A DNA stretch of 64,000 nt. Source: Shinella yambaruensis. Its GTDB lineage: Bacteria > Pseudomonadota > Alphaproteobacteria > Rhizobiales > Rhizobiaceae. The stretch is taken from contig NZ_JALJCK010000005.1 in NCBI RefSeq assembly GCF_022899355.1, forward strand, positions 1 to 64,000, given 5' to 3'. A program made the position numbers and the translations under genes. Positions 42,585 through 51,242 of this stretch are shown piece after piece; position 1 is the stretch's first letter, and each line of letters opens with the position of its first letter. The notes under the pieces are model-generated. The model saw nothing but the letters and a program-made list of their open reading frames with translations. It searched no databases and had not been told where the DNA came from.

Positions 42585-43049
42585 ATGGACATGAACGGCA
42601 GCGAACGGATCGAAGCCCCGGTGCAGACCGTCTGGCAGGCGCTGAACGATCCGGAGATCCTGCGCCAGTGCATTCCCGGTTGCGAGACGCTGGAAAAGAC
42701 CTCCGACACGGAGATGACGGCGACCGTCGCGCTGAAGGTCGGGCCGGTGAAGGCGCGCTTCCAGGGCACGGTCCAGCTCCTGAACCTCGACCCGCCGCAT
42801 TCCTACACGATCAGCGGCGAAGGCAAGGGCGGCATGGTCGGCTTCGCCAAGGGCGGCGCGGATGTGGCGCTCGCCGAAGACGGGCCGGATGCGACCCTGC
42901 TCACCTATGTCGTCAAGGCCGAGGTCGGTGGCAAGATCGCCCAGCTCGGCAGCCGGCTGATCGATTCCACGGCGAAAAAACTGGCGGCGCAGTTCTTTGC
43001 CGACTTTACTCAGAAGGTCGCAAGGGTGCGGGAAGAGATTGCGAGTTGA
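42585..43049 (+). CDS. coxG: CoxG, SRPBCC-fold protein of the CO dehydrogenase system
   Basis: This is a 154-residue SRPBCC-fold protein with MNGSERIEAPVQTVWQALNDPEILRQCIPGCETLE and the C-terminal GSRLIDSTAKKLAAQFFADF. It is CoxG-like but short: many CoxG proteins extend past 200 residues with a C-terminal tail, absent here. CoxG has been linked to membrane anchoring and quinone transfer for CO dehydrogenase. It closes the cox operon. Composition changes sharply right after it. Confidence 0.9.
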   Translation: MDMNGSERIEAPVQTVWQALNDPEILRQCIPGCETLEKTSDTEMTATVALKVGPVKARFQGTVQLLNLDPPHSYTISGEGKGGMVGFAKGGADVALAEDGPDATLLTYVVKAEVGGKIAQLGSRLIDSTAKKLAAQFFADFTQKVARVREEIAS

Positions 43050-43444
43050 GCCTCTAATGCCATGAAAACGCCGGCAACAACGAACCGAGCTATTGAAACC
43101 ATTGCGGCGCGAGAAATGAAGAATGATACAACAAAAGCCTTGCCAACCGGGTCGTTCCACATATGCGTCAAAGCCAAAAGGGGCCTCTCCCTCTGGTTCC
43201 ATCATGTCAGCTCGATTGGGCCCGGAGCTGTCGAGCAGAGCGGCGGTGATCATGTACACCATGCCCAAGACTGGCGAACTCTTCGATTTAGAAGGCAGGA
43301 GCCATAACGTAAGTCCACATAGCGTTGCCGGGGCGTGAGCCGAGCCATTCCGCTGTGAGTGTTGAACCGTTGTCTCAGCAAGGTGCGTCATCCACATTGA
43401 AGGCTCGTTCTGCAAAGCTCCATAATGCGGCGGCCAAGCTGCGA
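43050..43444. other. Low-GC junction with unidentified remnant
   Basis: I see no intact gene. On the minus strand about 43120-43260 reads as part of a protein (MVYMITAALLDSS, then EGEAPFGFDAYVERP). It continues after a frame change into a hydrophobic stretch (VGKAFVVSFFISRAAM). I do not recognise the family. The stretch is clearly less GC-rich than the cox genes and marks the border of the hydroxyquinol island. Confidence 0.4.
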
Positions 43445-44503
43445 TTAGAGCGGCGCAATTCCGTGAAAGGCGTGAGTGAGCAATTCACGGAGTGGTTGAC
43501 GATGAAGTGGACGAGGATTCCAATATGGATTGGAAAGTGCCTGATCAAGTGCCGCGTCGATGCCATCTTCCCGCATGCCGAGATCCTTGAGCGCCATTGT
43601 CGCACCGAGGCGGCTGGAAAGCTCGTAGAGTCCCCGTGCCGGCTCCGTGGAGCCAAGCGCTCGATTCACACGCGCCATCGCGTCGGGCGTAGCGGCGCGA
43701 TTGTATGCCACTACATGTGGCAAGACCGCCGTGTGAAGCTGCGCATGGGGAAGATCAAACATCCCACCGAGCGTGTGGCAGAGCTTGTGATGCAGCGCCA
43801 TTCCGACTGAGCCAAGGCAAACGCCGCACAGCCAGGCACCGTAGAGAACATCGCTTCTCGCCGAAACGCTCGTCGCATCCTGCTGGAGCACTGGCAACCC
43901 GCCCGCGATGGCGGAAGTTCCCTCTTCGGCCATCAAGCAGGTCACGGGATTTGTTTCGCGGGCGTAAAGAGCCTCGACGGCATGTGCGATCGCATTCATT
44001 CCACTGGTCACCGACATGGTGAACGGAAGCGTCATCGTTAAATCAACATCGTAGATGATGACTTCCGGTAATATAGACGGGGCCGACTTCGTCACCTTCC
44101 GACCGTTTTCAGTCTCGCCTAAGATCGGAGTGGCTTCCGAACCCGCATATGTGGTCGGAACCACTATCTGTGGCAGGTCTGTCCGAAAAGCGATCGCTTT
44201 GCCGAGACCGATCGTGGATCCGCCGCCTATCGCCAAGAGGCCGTCTGCTCGAGTTTCCGTGACCACTTCCATAGCCTCTGCAGTGACTTCGGTAGGCGTA
44301 TGCATCTTAGCTTTCGAGAAGAGGCCGACACTTCGATCGCCGAGTTTTTGCGCAATCGCGGCGGCTTGATCGGCCTGCTCGGGTGTTGCGAGCACAAGCA
44401 ACCGCTGAATGCCGAGCCTTTCGGCTTCCTCCCTCAGGCGCGAGATCGTGCCCTGGCCAAAAATCACGCGGCCAGGATTTCCGTTGTAGACAAAGTTATG
44501 CAA
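43445..44503 (-). CDS. Maleylacetate reductase
   Basis: This is a 352-residue group III (iron-type) dehydrogenase. It has the nucleotide-binding motif LLAIGGGSTIGLGKAIA and the metal-site histidines in SGMNAIAHAVEALYA and GMALHHKLCHTLGGMFDLPHAQLHTAVLPHV. The details match maleylacetate reductases, which reduce maleylacetate to 3-oxoadipate with NAD(P)H. It lies nine bases after the hydroxyquinol dioxygenase gene, which makes the substrate assignment firm. Base composition is lower in GC than the flanking genes, which points to acquisition by transfer. Confidence 0.92.
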   Translation of the reverse strand: MHNFVYNGNPGRVIFGQGTISRLREEAERLGIQRLLVLATPEQADQAAAIAQKLGDRSVGLFSKAKMHTPTEVTAEAMEVVTETRADGLLAIGGGSTIGLGKAIAFRTDLPQIVVPTTYAGSEATPILGETENGRKVTKSAPSILPEVIIYDVDLTMTLPFTMSVTSGMNAIAHAVEALYARETNPVTCLMAEEGTSAIAGGLPVLQQDATSVSARSDVLYGAWLCGVCLGSVGMALHHKLCHTLGGMFDLPHAQLHTAVLPHVVAYNRAATPDAMARVNRALGSTEPARGLYELSSRLGATMALKDLGMREDGIDAALDQALSNPYWNPRPLHRQPLRELLTHAFHGIAPL

Positions 44504-44512
44504 CGCTGCCTC

Positions 44513-45394
44513 CTATCGGGTCTGGTCAGGGCGGACGAGAACGAAGTCGTAGTCGGACCTCCACTGAGTGGAACCGTCCGTCACCTTTTCGAAAGGCGCA
44601 ACGAGGGTTTTCTTCACACCAAAGACGGTGTCAGATTCCAGATAAGGATCACCCCCAACGAATGTGTGCGTCACCAATTTCTGAAAGCCGTCAGCCCTGA
44701 CCATGTAATGCATATGGGCTGGACGAAATGGATGGCGGCCGAGATTGCCTAACATCGTACCGACGGGGCCATCATCGGGGATCGGATAGGAAACCGGCTT
44801 TATACCGACAAAGCTGTAGTGCCCATCAGCTCCTGTAACGAAAACTCCGCGGTTGTTCCACTTGGGTTGCACGTCCGGCTGTTGAACATCGTAGTAACCC
44901 TCGGCATTGTCCGACCATACATCGATCCGCGCACCTTCAATCGGATTTCCACCGAGGTCGATGACCCGACCTATAAACAGGCATGTCTCGCCTTTACCAT
45001 CAAGACAGATGCTGTCGCCCATGGAACGGACCGGCGCGCCTTCGACGTGAAACGGACCAAAGACAGTGTTCTCGGTTGCGCCCTCAGGACGACGATTATT
45101 GATCGCGTCGACGAGCATCGAGAATCCGAGCGTGTCGGAAAGGAGAATGAATTCCTGTCGTTCTTGGCTGCAGATCTGACCGGTTCGTGTCAGAAACTCG
45201 ATGCCGATCTCCCATTCGTCCTGTGTTAACTCAATCTCGCGAGCAAAAGCGTGCAGGTGCTTGACGAGGCTAGACATCACGACCGCGAAGCGAGCGTCGG
45301 TTTCAGCCCCCATCCGGCCGTTCACTGCTTCCACGGAATTGTCCTCGGTAAAATACCTAGCGGAGGTAGAACCCTCAGAAGGTCGAGTGGTCAT
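44513..45394 (-). CDS. Hydroxyquinol 1,2-dioxygenase
   Basis: This is a 293-residue intradiol dioxygenase. The N-terminal dimerisation domain contains SLVKHLHAFAREIELTQDEWEIGIEFLTRTGQ. The Fe(III) ligands are seen as Tyr in EGYYDVQ (about 168), Tyr203 in SYPIPDDGP, and H227 and H229 in RPAHMHYM. The DNAEGYYDVQQPD and LGRHPFRPAHMH context is typical of hydroxyquinol (not catechol) enzymes. It opens 1,2,4-trihydroxybenzene to maleylacetate for the next gene. ATG 45394 follows GAGGAG. No monooxygenase that would make hydroxyquinol is present nearby. Confidence 0.93.
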   Translation of the reverse strand: MTTRPSEGSTSARYFTEDNSVEAVNGRMGAETDARFAVVMSSLVKHLHAFAREIELTQDEWEIGIEFLTRTGQICSQERQEFILLSDTLGFSMLVDAINNRRPEGATENTVFGPFHVEGAPVRSMGDSICLDGKGETCLFIGRVIDLGGNPIEGARIDVWSDNAEGYYDVQQPDVQPKWNNRGVFVTGADGHYSFVGIKPVSYPIPDDGPVGTMLGNLGRHPFRPAHMHYMVRADGFQKLVTHTFVGGDPYLESDTVFGVKKTLVAPFEKVTDGSTQWRSDYDFVLVRPDQTR

Positions 45395-45495
45395 TGCATA
45401 CTCCTCTCTAGTTGATTTCCGACTTTTGCCGTGACAGTGGTTCTCTTCAAACCGCAAGAGGCGACATTTGCCTGCCGGTACAGATCGGAAGCGTG

Positions 45496-45814
45496 GCAGG
45501 CGTTCGTAACCTGGAGCCCATGGCATCGGTCGACGGCGTCTTCGTCAGCCCCTCCAGCCTTGCGGTGGCGCTCTGGCATCTCGGAAATCTCGCGCACGAA
45601 GACGTGCAGCGCGAAATCAAGGACATCTTCGACAAGGTGCGCGATGCGAATATGCCCGTCGGCATCTTCGCGACGGCGGAGGCCGCTGCACGGTGCTATA
45701 TCGAGATGGGCAGCTTTCATCGCGATTGGCAGCGATATGGGCCTTCTGGTCCGCGGGGCCGACGACTTGCTCGCCCGCTTCAGGCCTGCAGATGGGTACG
45801 GAAAAGCCCCCTGA
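45496..45814 (+). pseudogene. Decayed C-terminal fragment of an HpcH/HpaI-type aldolase
   Basis: The frame from 45496 reads NLEPMASVDGVFVSPSSLAVALWHLGN and MPVGIFATAEAAARCY, the C-terminal third of HpcH/HpaI (2-oxo-3-deoxyacid) aldolases. At about 45708 the frame shifts. The family sequence continues as AAFIAIGSDMGLLVRGADDLLARF in another frame. The N-terminal two thirds, including the metal site, are missing. This is a dead remnant beside the hydroxyquinol genes. Confidence 0.75.
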
Positions 45815-46034
45815 ATTGCGTGTAACTGGCAAAGCCCAGGCATTTTGAGGTTCGAAGCACCGTCGTCTCGCCGACGCAGCAGGCTTGCGCCAGCGAACCG
45901 GCTGTGCCGAAAGCCACCAGGTAAGGCTCTTCAAGCGCCGTGCGCAGCACCACACGAACCCTCCGCGGCAAGGAAAGCTGCCGTTTGACGATCGTGCGCT
46001 TGAGTTCGCCGATATCGGCCGGGGGAAAGGGCAT
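45780..46034 (-). CDS. Truncated RpiR/MurR-family regulator (HTH domain only)
   Basis: This is an 84-residue frame with a good ribosome-binding site (GGAGG) before ATG 46034. It reads as the N-terminal HTH of RpiR-type regulators: LKRTIVKRQLSLPRRVRVVLRTALEEPYLVAFGT, SLAQACCVGETTVLRTSKCLGF and FRGLFRTHL. The SIS sugar-phosphate-binding domain (about 180 residues) is absent, and the stop comes straight after the HTH. It overlaps the decayed aldolase tail head-on, so both were probably cut by one rearrangement. It might still bind DNA without effector control. Confidence 0.7.
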   Translation of the reverse strand: MPFPPADIGELKRTIVKRQLSLPRRVRVVLRTALEEPYLVAFGTAGSLAQACCVGETTVLRTSKCLGFASYTQFRGLFRTHLQA

Positions 46035-46081
46035 AATCCACCTCCTTTGCAATGGATACCGCGCATTGGAATTTGCCGACT

Positions 46082-46843
46082 TCACGTCGGGAAAAGCGTG
46101 ACGACGTAATCGGCGATCAGTTTCAGGGACAGAACCAGAAGGGCGATCTGGATGACCAGGTAGAACAGCTTTTCCGGAATGACGCGCGTCAGCTTCGCGC
46201 CTGCGAAGGTGCCGGCGATCGCGCTCGGTAGGAGCCATAACGCCACGGTCGCATCGAAGCGCGAAAACAGCCGCAATTCCCAGTAGGGGGCGATCTTCGC
46301 CGCGTTGATCGCGGCGAAGAGGATGGTCGAGGTGCCGGCGAACGTCACCTTGTCGAGACGCTGCGGCAGCACGTAGATCTGGAAGGGCGGCGCGCCCGAA
46401 TGCGAGACGAAGCTCGTCAGGCCTGCGAGCGTTCCCCAGAAGAGGCCCGCGGGCACGTCGGCCCGCCGCACGGTCTTGCGAAAGCGCGCGCCGACCCAGG
46501 CGTTGAAGCAGCCGAGCAGCCCCACCAGCCCAACCAGCATGCCGATGAAGAGGCTCGGCAGGTGCGCGCTGAAGGCCCATCCGAGACAGACGCCGAAGAC
46601 CGCCGCGGGCATGAGGATGGCGAGGTTCCGGCTGGAGAAATCGCCGCGGTAGAGGTAGAGGCCGACCATGTCGCTGATGACGTAGATGGGAAGTAGAAGT
46701 GCTGCCGCCGTGACGGGCGACATCACCAGCGCCATCAGCGGAACCGCGAGCATGCCGACCGAGGCGAGGCCCCCCTTGGAGAGCCCAACAAGGAAGGCCG
46801 CGACCGTCGCCGTGACGATGACGAGGGACGTCATCTCGGTCAT
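46082..46843 (-). CDS. TauE/SafE-family membrane exporter
   Basis: This is a 253-residue hydrophobic protein of the TauE/SafE (UPF0721/DUF81) family, with [22 protein letters not shown] near the N-terminus and [24 protein letters not shown] in the middle. These are the two conserved halves of the family. Members export sulfite, sulfoacetate or small organic anions. It overlaps the dehydroquinase gene by four bases, so it is part of the aroQ/TIM-barrel operon and may export or import an organic anion there. Confidence 0.88.
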   Translation of the reverse strand: MTEMTSLVIVTATVAAFLVGLSKGGLASVGMLAVPLMALVMSPVTAAALLLPIYVISDMVGLYLYRGDFSSRNLAILMPAAVFGVCLGWAFSAHLPSLFIGMLVGLVGLLGCFNAWVGARFRKTVRRADVPAGLFWGTLAGLTSFVSHSGAPPFQIYVLPQRLDKVTFAGTSTILFAAINAAKIAPYWELRLFSRFDATVALWLLPSAIAGTFAGAKLTRVIPEKLFYLVIQIALLVLSLKLIADYVVTLFPT

Positions 46844-47313
46844 CCGTTCTTCCTGCCCTCCGTCGCCGCGCCGCGCAGCAGCTTCGCCATGGCGTGGACG
46901 GCGAGCTCATATCCATCGGCGCCGAATCCCTCGATGATGCCCTTGGCGGCGAGCGAGACGTAGGATGTATGGCGAAAGGCCTCGCGCCGGAAATTGTTGG
47001 AAAGGTGCAGCTCGAGCACCGGCCCGGGAAAGGCGAGCAGCGCGTCCATGATCGCGACCGAAGTGTGGGTGTAGGCGCCCGCATTGATAACGATGCCGGC
47101 CATGTCGGCGCGCGCCTCCTGAACCCAGGTAATGAGCTCGGTCTCGCTGTTGGACTGGCGGAAATCGATGACGAGGCCCAAGGGCTCCGCCGCCGTCTTC
47201 GCCAGCCGTTCCAGGTCGGCCAGCGTCGAATGGCCATAGATTTCCGGCTGCCGCGTCCCGAGCATGTTGAGGTTCGGACCATTCAGGACCAGCACCTTGC
47301 AATCGCCGCTCAT
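46840..47313 (-). CDS. aroQ: Type II 3-dehydroquinate dehydratase
   Basis: This is a 157-residue type II dehydroquinase. It has [19 protein letters not shown] with the catalytic Tyr (Y26), then [14 protein letters not shown], and [15 protein letters not shown] with the catalytic His (H103). It interconverts 3-dehydroquinate and 3-dehydroshikimate. The setting in an operon with a sugar-isomerase-type TIM barrel and a transporter suggests a catabolic role in quinate/shikimate-like breakdown rather than aromatic amino acid synthesis. ATG 47313 overlaps the upstream gene by four bases. Confidence 0.93.
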   Translation of the reverse strand: MSGDCKVLVLNGPNLNMLGTRQPEIYGHSTLADLERLAKTAAEPLGLVIDFRQSNSETELITWVQEARADMAGIVINAGAYTHTSVAIMDALLAFPGPVLELHLSNNFRREAFRHTSYVSLAAKGIIEGFGADGYELAVHAMAKLLRGAATEGRKNG

Positions 47314-48176
47314 TCCCGTTTCCCCCATTGGCCGGCCGTTCGCGCGGCCTGCGCCGCGCTGAGCAAGGCGCGCGTCGCCGCCCCGCAGATGCGCGCCCTC
47401 TCCAGCGGCGACAGCCCGGCATAGGCCGCGCACGGCGCTTCGACCGCAACCGCGATATCGGCCGGCAGCGCGTGCATCAGGTCCACCAGTGGCAGTTCTC
47501 CCTCGCCTGGATAAAAGCGCCCGCTGCGGCCCTCGTAGCGCAGGCGCTCCAGATCCGGCGGCCGGGCCGCAGCCGCGTCGCACAGATGGACATAGGGAAA
47601 GAGCGCCGGGGAAAGCCCTACGAGATCCGCGGGCTTTCCGCCCGAACGCATGAGATGGAGCGCGTCGATCAGGAGGCGCGCATTGGGGCGGCGGACCTCG
47701 TCGAGCAGGCGGAACGCTTTCGGCAGCGTGTTCAGCGCGACATAGGACATCATCTCCAGCGCCACGCCGATCCCGAAGCCTGCCGCGAGATCGCACAGTC
47801 CTGCGAAATTGTCCCTGAGTCTGCCCGCCTCCGGATCATTGCCGACGACGAGGAGATGGTTCGCTCCAAGGCGCGCGCCAAGTTCCAGCGCCGGCCTGAG
47901 ACGCACGACATCGGTCTCCGGCGTCAGCCAGACGGCTTCGATATCGAAAACGCGGATCCCGGTCGCGTCCAGCCGGCGCTCGATGTCGCGGATCAACACC
48001 TCGTCGCCGATGACAGGCACGATCCGGTCGGTCGGCATGGGCGGAACGATGCGAAGGCCGATGGCGTCGAACCGGCCGGCCGCGGCCGCGTCGACGAGGG
48101 TCAGCGGGTCCGCGTCGATCAGCGTCAGATGGGCCAGTGATAGAAAAGCCGGATTGCCGTGGGGTGAGCGCGTCAT
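47310..48176 (-). CDS. Sugar-phosphate isomerase/epimerase-type TIM barrel
   Basis: This is a 288-residue AP-endonuclease-2/xylose-isomerase-like TIM barrel. Conserved metal-site positions are visible in [44 protein letters not shown] and [11 protein letters not shown]. The family includes sugar isomerases, tagatose epimerases and 3-dehydroshikimate dehydratases. Next to aroQ, a dehydroshikimate-dehydratase-like role is possible but not shown. It is a paralogue of the gene at 52916. ATG 48176 is chosen; the frame is open further upstream but without family sequence. Confidence 0.82.
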   Translation of the reverse strand: MTRSPHGNPAFLSLAHLTLIDADPLTLVDAAAAGRFDAIGLRIVPPMPTDRIVPVIGDEVLIRDIERRLDATGIRVFDIEAVWLTPETDVVRLRPALELGARLGANHLLVVGNDPEAGRLRDNFAGLCDLAAGFGIGVALEMMSYVALNTLPKAFRLLDEVRRPNARLLIDALHLMRSGGKPADLVGLSPALFPYVHLCDAAAARPPDLERLRYEGRSGRFYPGEGELPLVDLMHALPADIAVAVEAPCAAYAGLSPLERARICGAATRALLSAAQAARTAGQWGKRE

Positions 48177-48237
48177 GGTCGCAGCACTCCTGGTAGTCGC
48201 AGCGCTCGACGCACGGAGCGGCGTTTCTGCCGGCCGC

Positions 48238-48894
48238 TCATGGCGCGCCGTCCAATGCGGTTCGCGCCAGCCAGGCGGCGCCGCGCGCATAGAGCGCCTC
48301 GACCTGTGGGCCTTTCACGCCCGGCATGTCCTCCTTGACCTTGTAGCCGATGCCGGTCTGCATGTAGGCGAGATGGCGATAGCCCTGGGGGAAGCGCTCG
48401 AGCAACGCCTTGTCCAGCACCAGCGTCGCCGACGGATTGACCGGCGAGACTGTGTCCTTTTCATAGATAGGCTGGCGCAGAACGAGGCCCCAGGCACCGC
48501 GCCGCTTTTCCAGGAAGTCGTAGAACCGGCCGGTGCACACCACGTCGCAGACGATGTCGCCGATCCGGCCGCGCTGGGAGATCGTCATCTTCGTCTGGGC
48601 GATCGCTCGGTCGCCGGAAAGATCGATCGAGGTTCCGCCGAGGAAATGCAGGATGCTGACGCCCTTCTCCCAGCCTTCCTTGCTGACGCGGATAAATTCG
48701 TCGGCGCTGCCCTGGAACCAGGTCGCCATCATCCGGCCGTCCGCGTGCCAGACTGAGCGGAAACGCTCCCAATGGCCCGCATCGCGCCAGACCACCCAGT
48801 TTTCCAGGAGGTCCCTTATCTCAAGGCGATCCCGGAGCGCCACCTCCAGCGCCGTGGATGACAGGGTGCTGCCGGCTCGCACGGTCTCGGTCAT
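48238..48894 (-). CDS. SnoaL-like/NTF2-fold protein
   Basis: This is a 218-residue protein of the SnoaL-like/ring-hydroxylating-dioxygenase-beta-like fold. It has IRDLLENWVVWRDAGHWERFRSVWHADGRMMATWFQGSADEFI and TKMTISQRG with CTGRFYDFLEKRRGAWGLVLRQPIYEKDT. Such proteins act as small dehydratases, isomerases or binding proteins; the reaction is unknown. It is the first gene of the minus-strand group ending with TauE. The AT-rich promoter at 48895-48960 contains a GTTC-N8-GAAC element. Confidence 0.82.
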   Translation of the reverse strand: MTETVRAGSTLSSTALEVALRDRLEIRDLLENWVVWRDAGHWERFRSVWHADGRMMATWFQGSADEFIRVSKEGWEKGVSILHFLGGTSIDLSGDRAIAQTKMTISQRGRIGDIVCDVVCTGRFYDFLEKRRGAWGLVLRQPIYEKDTVSPVNPSATLVLDKALLERFPQGYRHLAYMQTGIGYKVKEDMPGVKGPQVEALYARGAAWLARTALDGAP

Positions 48895-48907
48895 CTTTGC
48901 TCCATTT

Positions 48908-48923
48908 GTTCTTCATAATGAAC
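48908..48923. promoter_or_regulatory. GTTC-N8-GAAC element upstream of the SnoaL-like gene
   Basis: GTTCTTCATAATGAAC lies 14 bases before the start at 48894. It is followed by TATATA in an arrangement also found at 52838-52853 upstream of the SDR gene. It is a candidate site for the IclR regulator encoded at 51243. Confidence 0.4.
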
Positions 48924-48975
48924 TCAGTTTTATATATGAACTATGCTAATTGGGCAAGCAGCAGGTCGCGGCCAC

Positions 48976-49743
48976 CTAATGATGCGCGAGAATCTCTCCG
49001 AGAAAGGCTTTGGCGCGCGGATGCTGCGGCGACTGGAAAAACGTCTCCGGCGGTGCCTCTTCGATGACCATGCCGTCGGCCATGAACACCACGCGGTCGG
49101 CGACCTGCCGGGCGAAGCCCATTTCGTGGGTGACGCAGATCATCGTCATGCCGTCGCGGGCAAGGCTGATCATGGTGTCCAGCACCTCCTTGACCATTTC
49201 CGGATCGAGCGCGCTGGTCGGCTCGTCGAACAGCATGACCTTGGGCTCCATGCACAGCGCGCGGGCGATCGCGACGCGCTGCTGCTGGCCGCCGGAAAGC
49301 TGGGCGGGATATTTTTCGGCCTGTTCCAGGATGCGCACCCTTTCGAGAAGCTGCCGCGCCGTCTTTTCCGCTTCGCCCTGGGCGATTCCGCGCACGCGCC
49401 GGGGGGCGAGCGTGCAGTTCTCCAGCACCGTCATGTGCGGGAAGAGGTTGAAGCTCTGAAAGACCATGCCGACCTCGCGCCGCACGGCCTCGACCGCCTT
49501 GCCGTCATCGAGATTGATGCCGTCCACCAGCACGCGCCCCTTCTGGAAGGGTTCGAGGCCGTTGATGCAGCGGATGAGCGTCGACTTGCCGGATCCCGAC
49601 GGGCCGCAGATGACGATCTTCTCGCCCTTGCCGACGGTGAGGCTCACATCCTTCAGGGCGTGGAACACGCCGAACCATTTGTTCAGGTCGCGCATCTCGA
49701 TGAAGACGCCGTCCGTCGCGGCGAGATCCCTGTTCGTCGTCAT
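48976..49743 (-). CDS. Polar-amino-acid-type ABC ATPase without adjacent permease (GlnQ-like)
   Basis: This is a 255-residue ATPase with Walker [12 protein letters not shown]-loop [12 protein letters not shown], signature LSGGQQQR, Walker [14 protein letters not shown] and H-loop VTHEMGFA. It has no permease or binding protein beside it. Start ATG 49743 follows GGGAGG. The promoter contains the palindrome ACATCAAATGATGT (49907-49920), which recurs before the operon at 56695-63116. That operon has SBP and permeases but no ATPase, so this protein is the likely missing subunit. Confidence 0.92.
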   Translation of the reverse strand: MTTNRDLAATDGVFIEMRDLNKWFGVFHALKDVSLTVGKGEKIVICGPSGSGKSTLIRCINGLEPFQKGRVLVDGINLDDGKAVEAVRREVGMVFQSFNLFPHMTVLENCTLAPRRVRGIAQGEAEKTARQLLERVRILEQAEKYPAQLSGGQQQRVAIARALCMEPKVMLFDEPTSALDPEMVKEVLDTMISLARDGMTMICVTHEMGFARQVADRVVFMADGMVIEEAPPETFFQSPQHPRAKAFLGEILAHH

Positions 49744-50137
49744 GTATCCTCCCGGTTTCTCGCGCCGCATGCGGCTTCGCCGCAGCCAAAGCCCCGCGTA
49801 ACGCAGGGCCGACCCCGGCGTTTTGCACGTTCCCGTCGCTTGAACGGCCCGCGGCGCCATGCTCTTCCACCCGAGCGGCAACGTAACAAAGTTCCGTTTT
49901 CTGTCAACATCAAATGATGTATCATTGATTAAGTCTTGATGCCTCACATGGCGCTAAAATGATGTGTCGCGAGAAAGAATAGCGCGCGCAACGGTGTGCG
50001 TCATGCACGTTTGCCTCGCCCTTCGAATGGGTGTGGCATCAAATCATCAGGTGGCGGTGCACCCTCATTTGAGGCGATCGCCCCGTCTTTGCAAGAACGA
50101 CGGCATGCGCTATGGAATGAGCAAAGGAAGAGGATTC
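49744..50137. promoter_or_regulatory. Divergent promoter region between the ABC ATPase and LacI genes
   Basis: This region of about 390 bases is AT-rich between 49880 and 49970. It contains the operator-like palindrome at 49907-49920 and, further on, a weaker related half-site (CATCAAATCATCA near 50037). The frame of the LacI gene is open upstream, but the sequence there has no family features. Confidence 0.6.
49907..49920. promoter_or_regulatory. Operator-like palindrome ACATCAAATGATGT
   Basis: It matches 6 of 7 pairs across its centre and is preceded by TCA, giving the same TCAACATCAWATGATG as two sites at 63196-63242. It lies between the orphan ATPase gene and the LacI gene, and LacI-type proteins bind palindromes of this size. 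Confidence 0.6.
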
Positions 50138-51181
50138 ATGGTCTCAACACGCCCAAGGATACAGGACATTGCCCGGGTTTCGGGCCTGAGCTCGGCGACC
50201 GTCGACCGCGTGCTGAACAGTCGGCCGGGCGTCAGCGCCAAGGCCGTCGATCTCGTGCGCGACGCCATTCAGAAGCTGGCCGAGAACGGCCCGGAAGAGC
50301 GCAGCGACCTCGGCGTCTACGACATCATCCTGCCCCGCAATGCCGGCCTTTCCACGGAATATCTCGCCGCCGCCTTCCGCTACCATGCGGACCTATGCAA
50401 GGTGCAGCACCGCGTGACCTTCGTCGAGCGCCTCAACCCGCAGAGCCTTTGCCGGGCGCTGCAGGCCTGCGCCGAACAGGGCACGAGCGGCGTCGCCTTC
50501 CAGGCGCTGGAGGACCCGACCGTTCGCGACACCGTCTCGCAGATGGCGAACCGGAACATTCCGCTGGTGACCGTTGTGTCGGACCTGTCGAGCATGGGTG
50601 TGAGCTATGTCGGCCTCGACAACCGCGCCGCCGGGCGCACGGCGGGTTATCTCATGGGGCTCCTGACCCGCGGCGCCGGGCCGATCGCCGTCCTCTGGGG
50701 CGGGCATCTCTACCGGGCGCATGACGAGCGCGAATTCGGCTTTCGCAGCGCACTCCGGACCGATTTCCCGAACCTCGAAATCCTCGACGTCACCTGTACG
50801 CAGGACGACACCGAGGAAGCCTATGAACGGCTTTCGGAGGTGCTGAAGCGGGACCCGAAGCTTGCCGGCGTCTATTGCGTCGGCGCCGGCATTATCGGGG
50901 CGATCAACGCCCTGAAGCGGCACGCCGGCGGCTCGTCGAGCTTCGTCATTGGCCACAATCTCACGGCCAACACCCGCGACTTCCTGCTCCAGCGCCGCAT
51001 GGAGGTGGTCATCCACCAGGACATGACGGCGATCGCCGAAAAGGCCCTGCAATTCCTGGTCTCGGGCGCCGACAAGCCGCGCAGCCTGCGCGGCGAGGTC
51101 TCGATCTCCATCGTCACCCGCGAAAACATCTCGAACCACCTGAACCTGGACATGCTGCGCGACTACATGGTCAAGCATTGA
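50138..51181 (+). CDS. LacI-family transcriptional regulator
   Basis: This is a 347-residue regulator. The LacI HTH has RIQDIARVSGLSSATVDRVLNSRPGVSAKAVDLVRDAI at the N-terminus. The periplasmic-binding-protein-like sugar domain has VTVVSDLSSMGVSYVGLDNRAAGRTAGYLMG and GHNLTANTRDFLLQRRMEVVIHQD (C-terminal ligand face). ATG 50138 has GGAAGAGG upstream. It is divergent from the orphan ABC ATPase and probably controls it and the distant ABC operon through the ACATCA-TGATGT sites. The ligand is probably a sugar, polyol or related inducer. Confidence 0.9.
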   Translation: MVSTRPRIQDIARVSGLSSATVDRVLNSRPGVSAKAVDLVRDAIQKLAENGPEERSDLGVYDIILPRNAGLSTEYLAAAFRYHADLCKVQHRVTFVERLNPQSLCRALQACAEQGTSGVAFQALEDPTVRDTVSQMANRNIPLVTVVSDLSSMGVSYVGLDNRAAGRTAGYLMGLLTRGAGPIAVLWGGHLYRAHDEREFGFRSALRTDFPNLEILDVTCTQDDTEEAYERLSEVLKRDPKLAGVYCVGAGIIGAINALKRHAGGSSSFVIGHNLTANTRDFLLQRRMEVVIHQDMTAIAEKALQFLVSGADKPRSLRGEVSISIVTRENISNHLNLDMLRDYMVKH

Positions 51182-51242
51182 GGCCGGCGCGTCCCGACGG
51201 CTGGCCCCTTGCCGAAGCCGGCGGCAGCGCCTACGAGGAAGC

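Noticed and set aside
43120-43260. Minus-strand frame reading like part of a membrane-associated protein
   Set aside because: I could not assign a family, the frame changes within 60 codons and no start is present, so it is only mentioned as a remnant.
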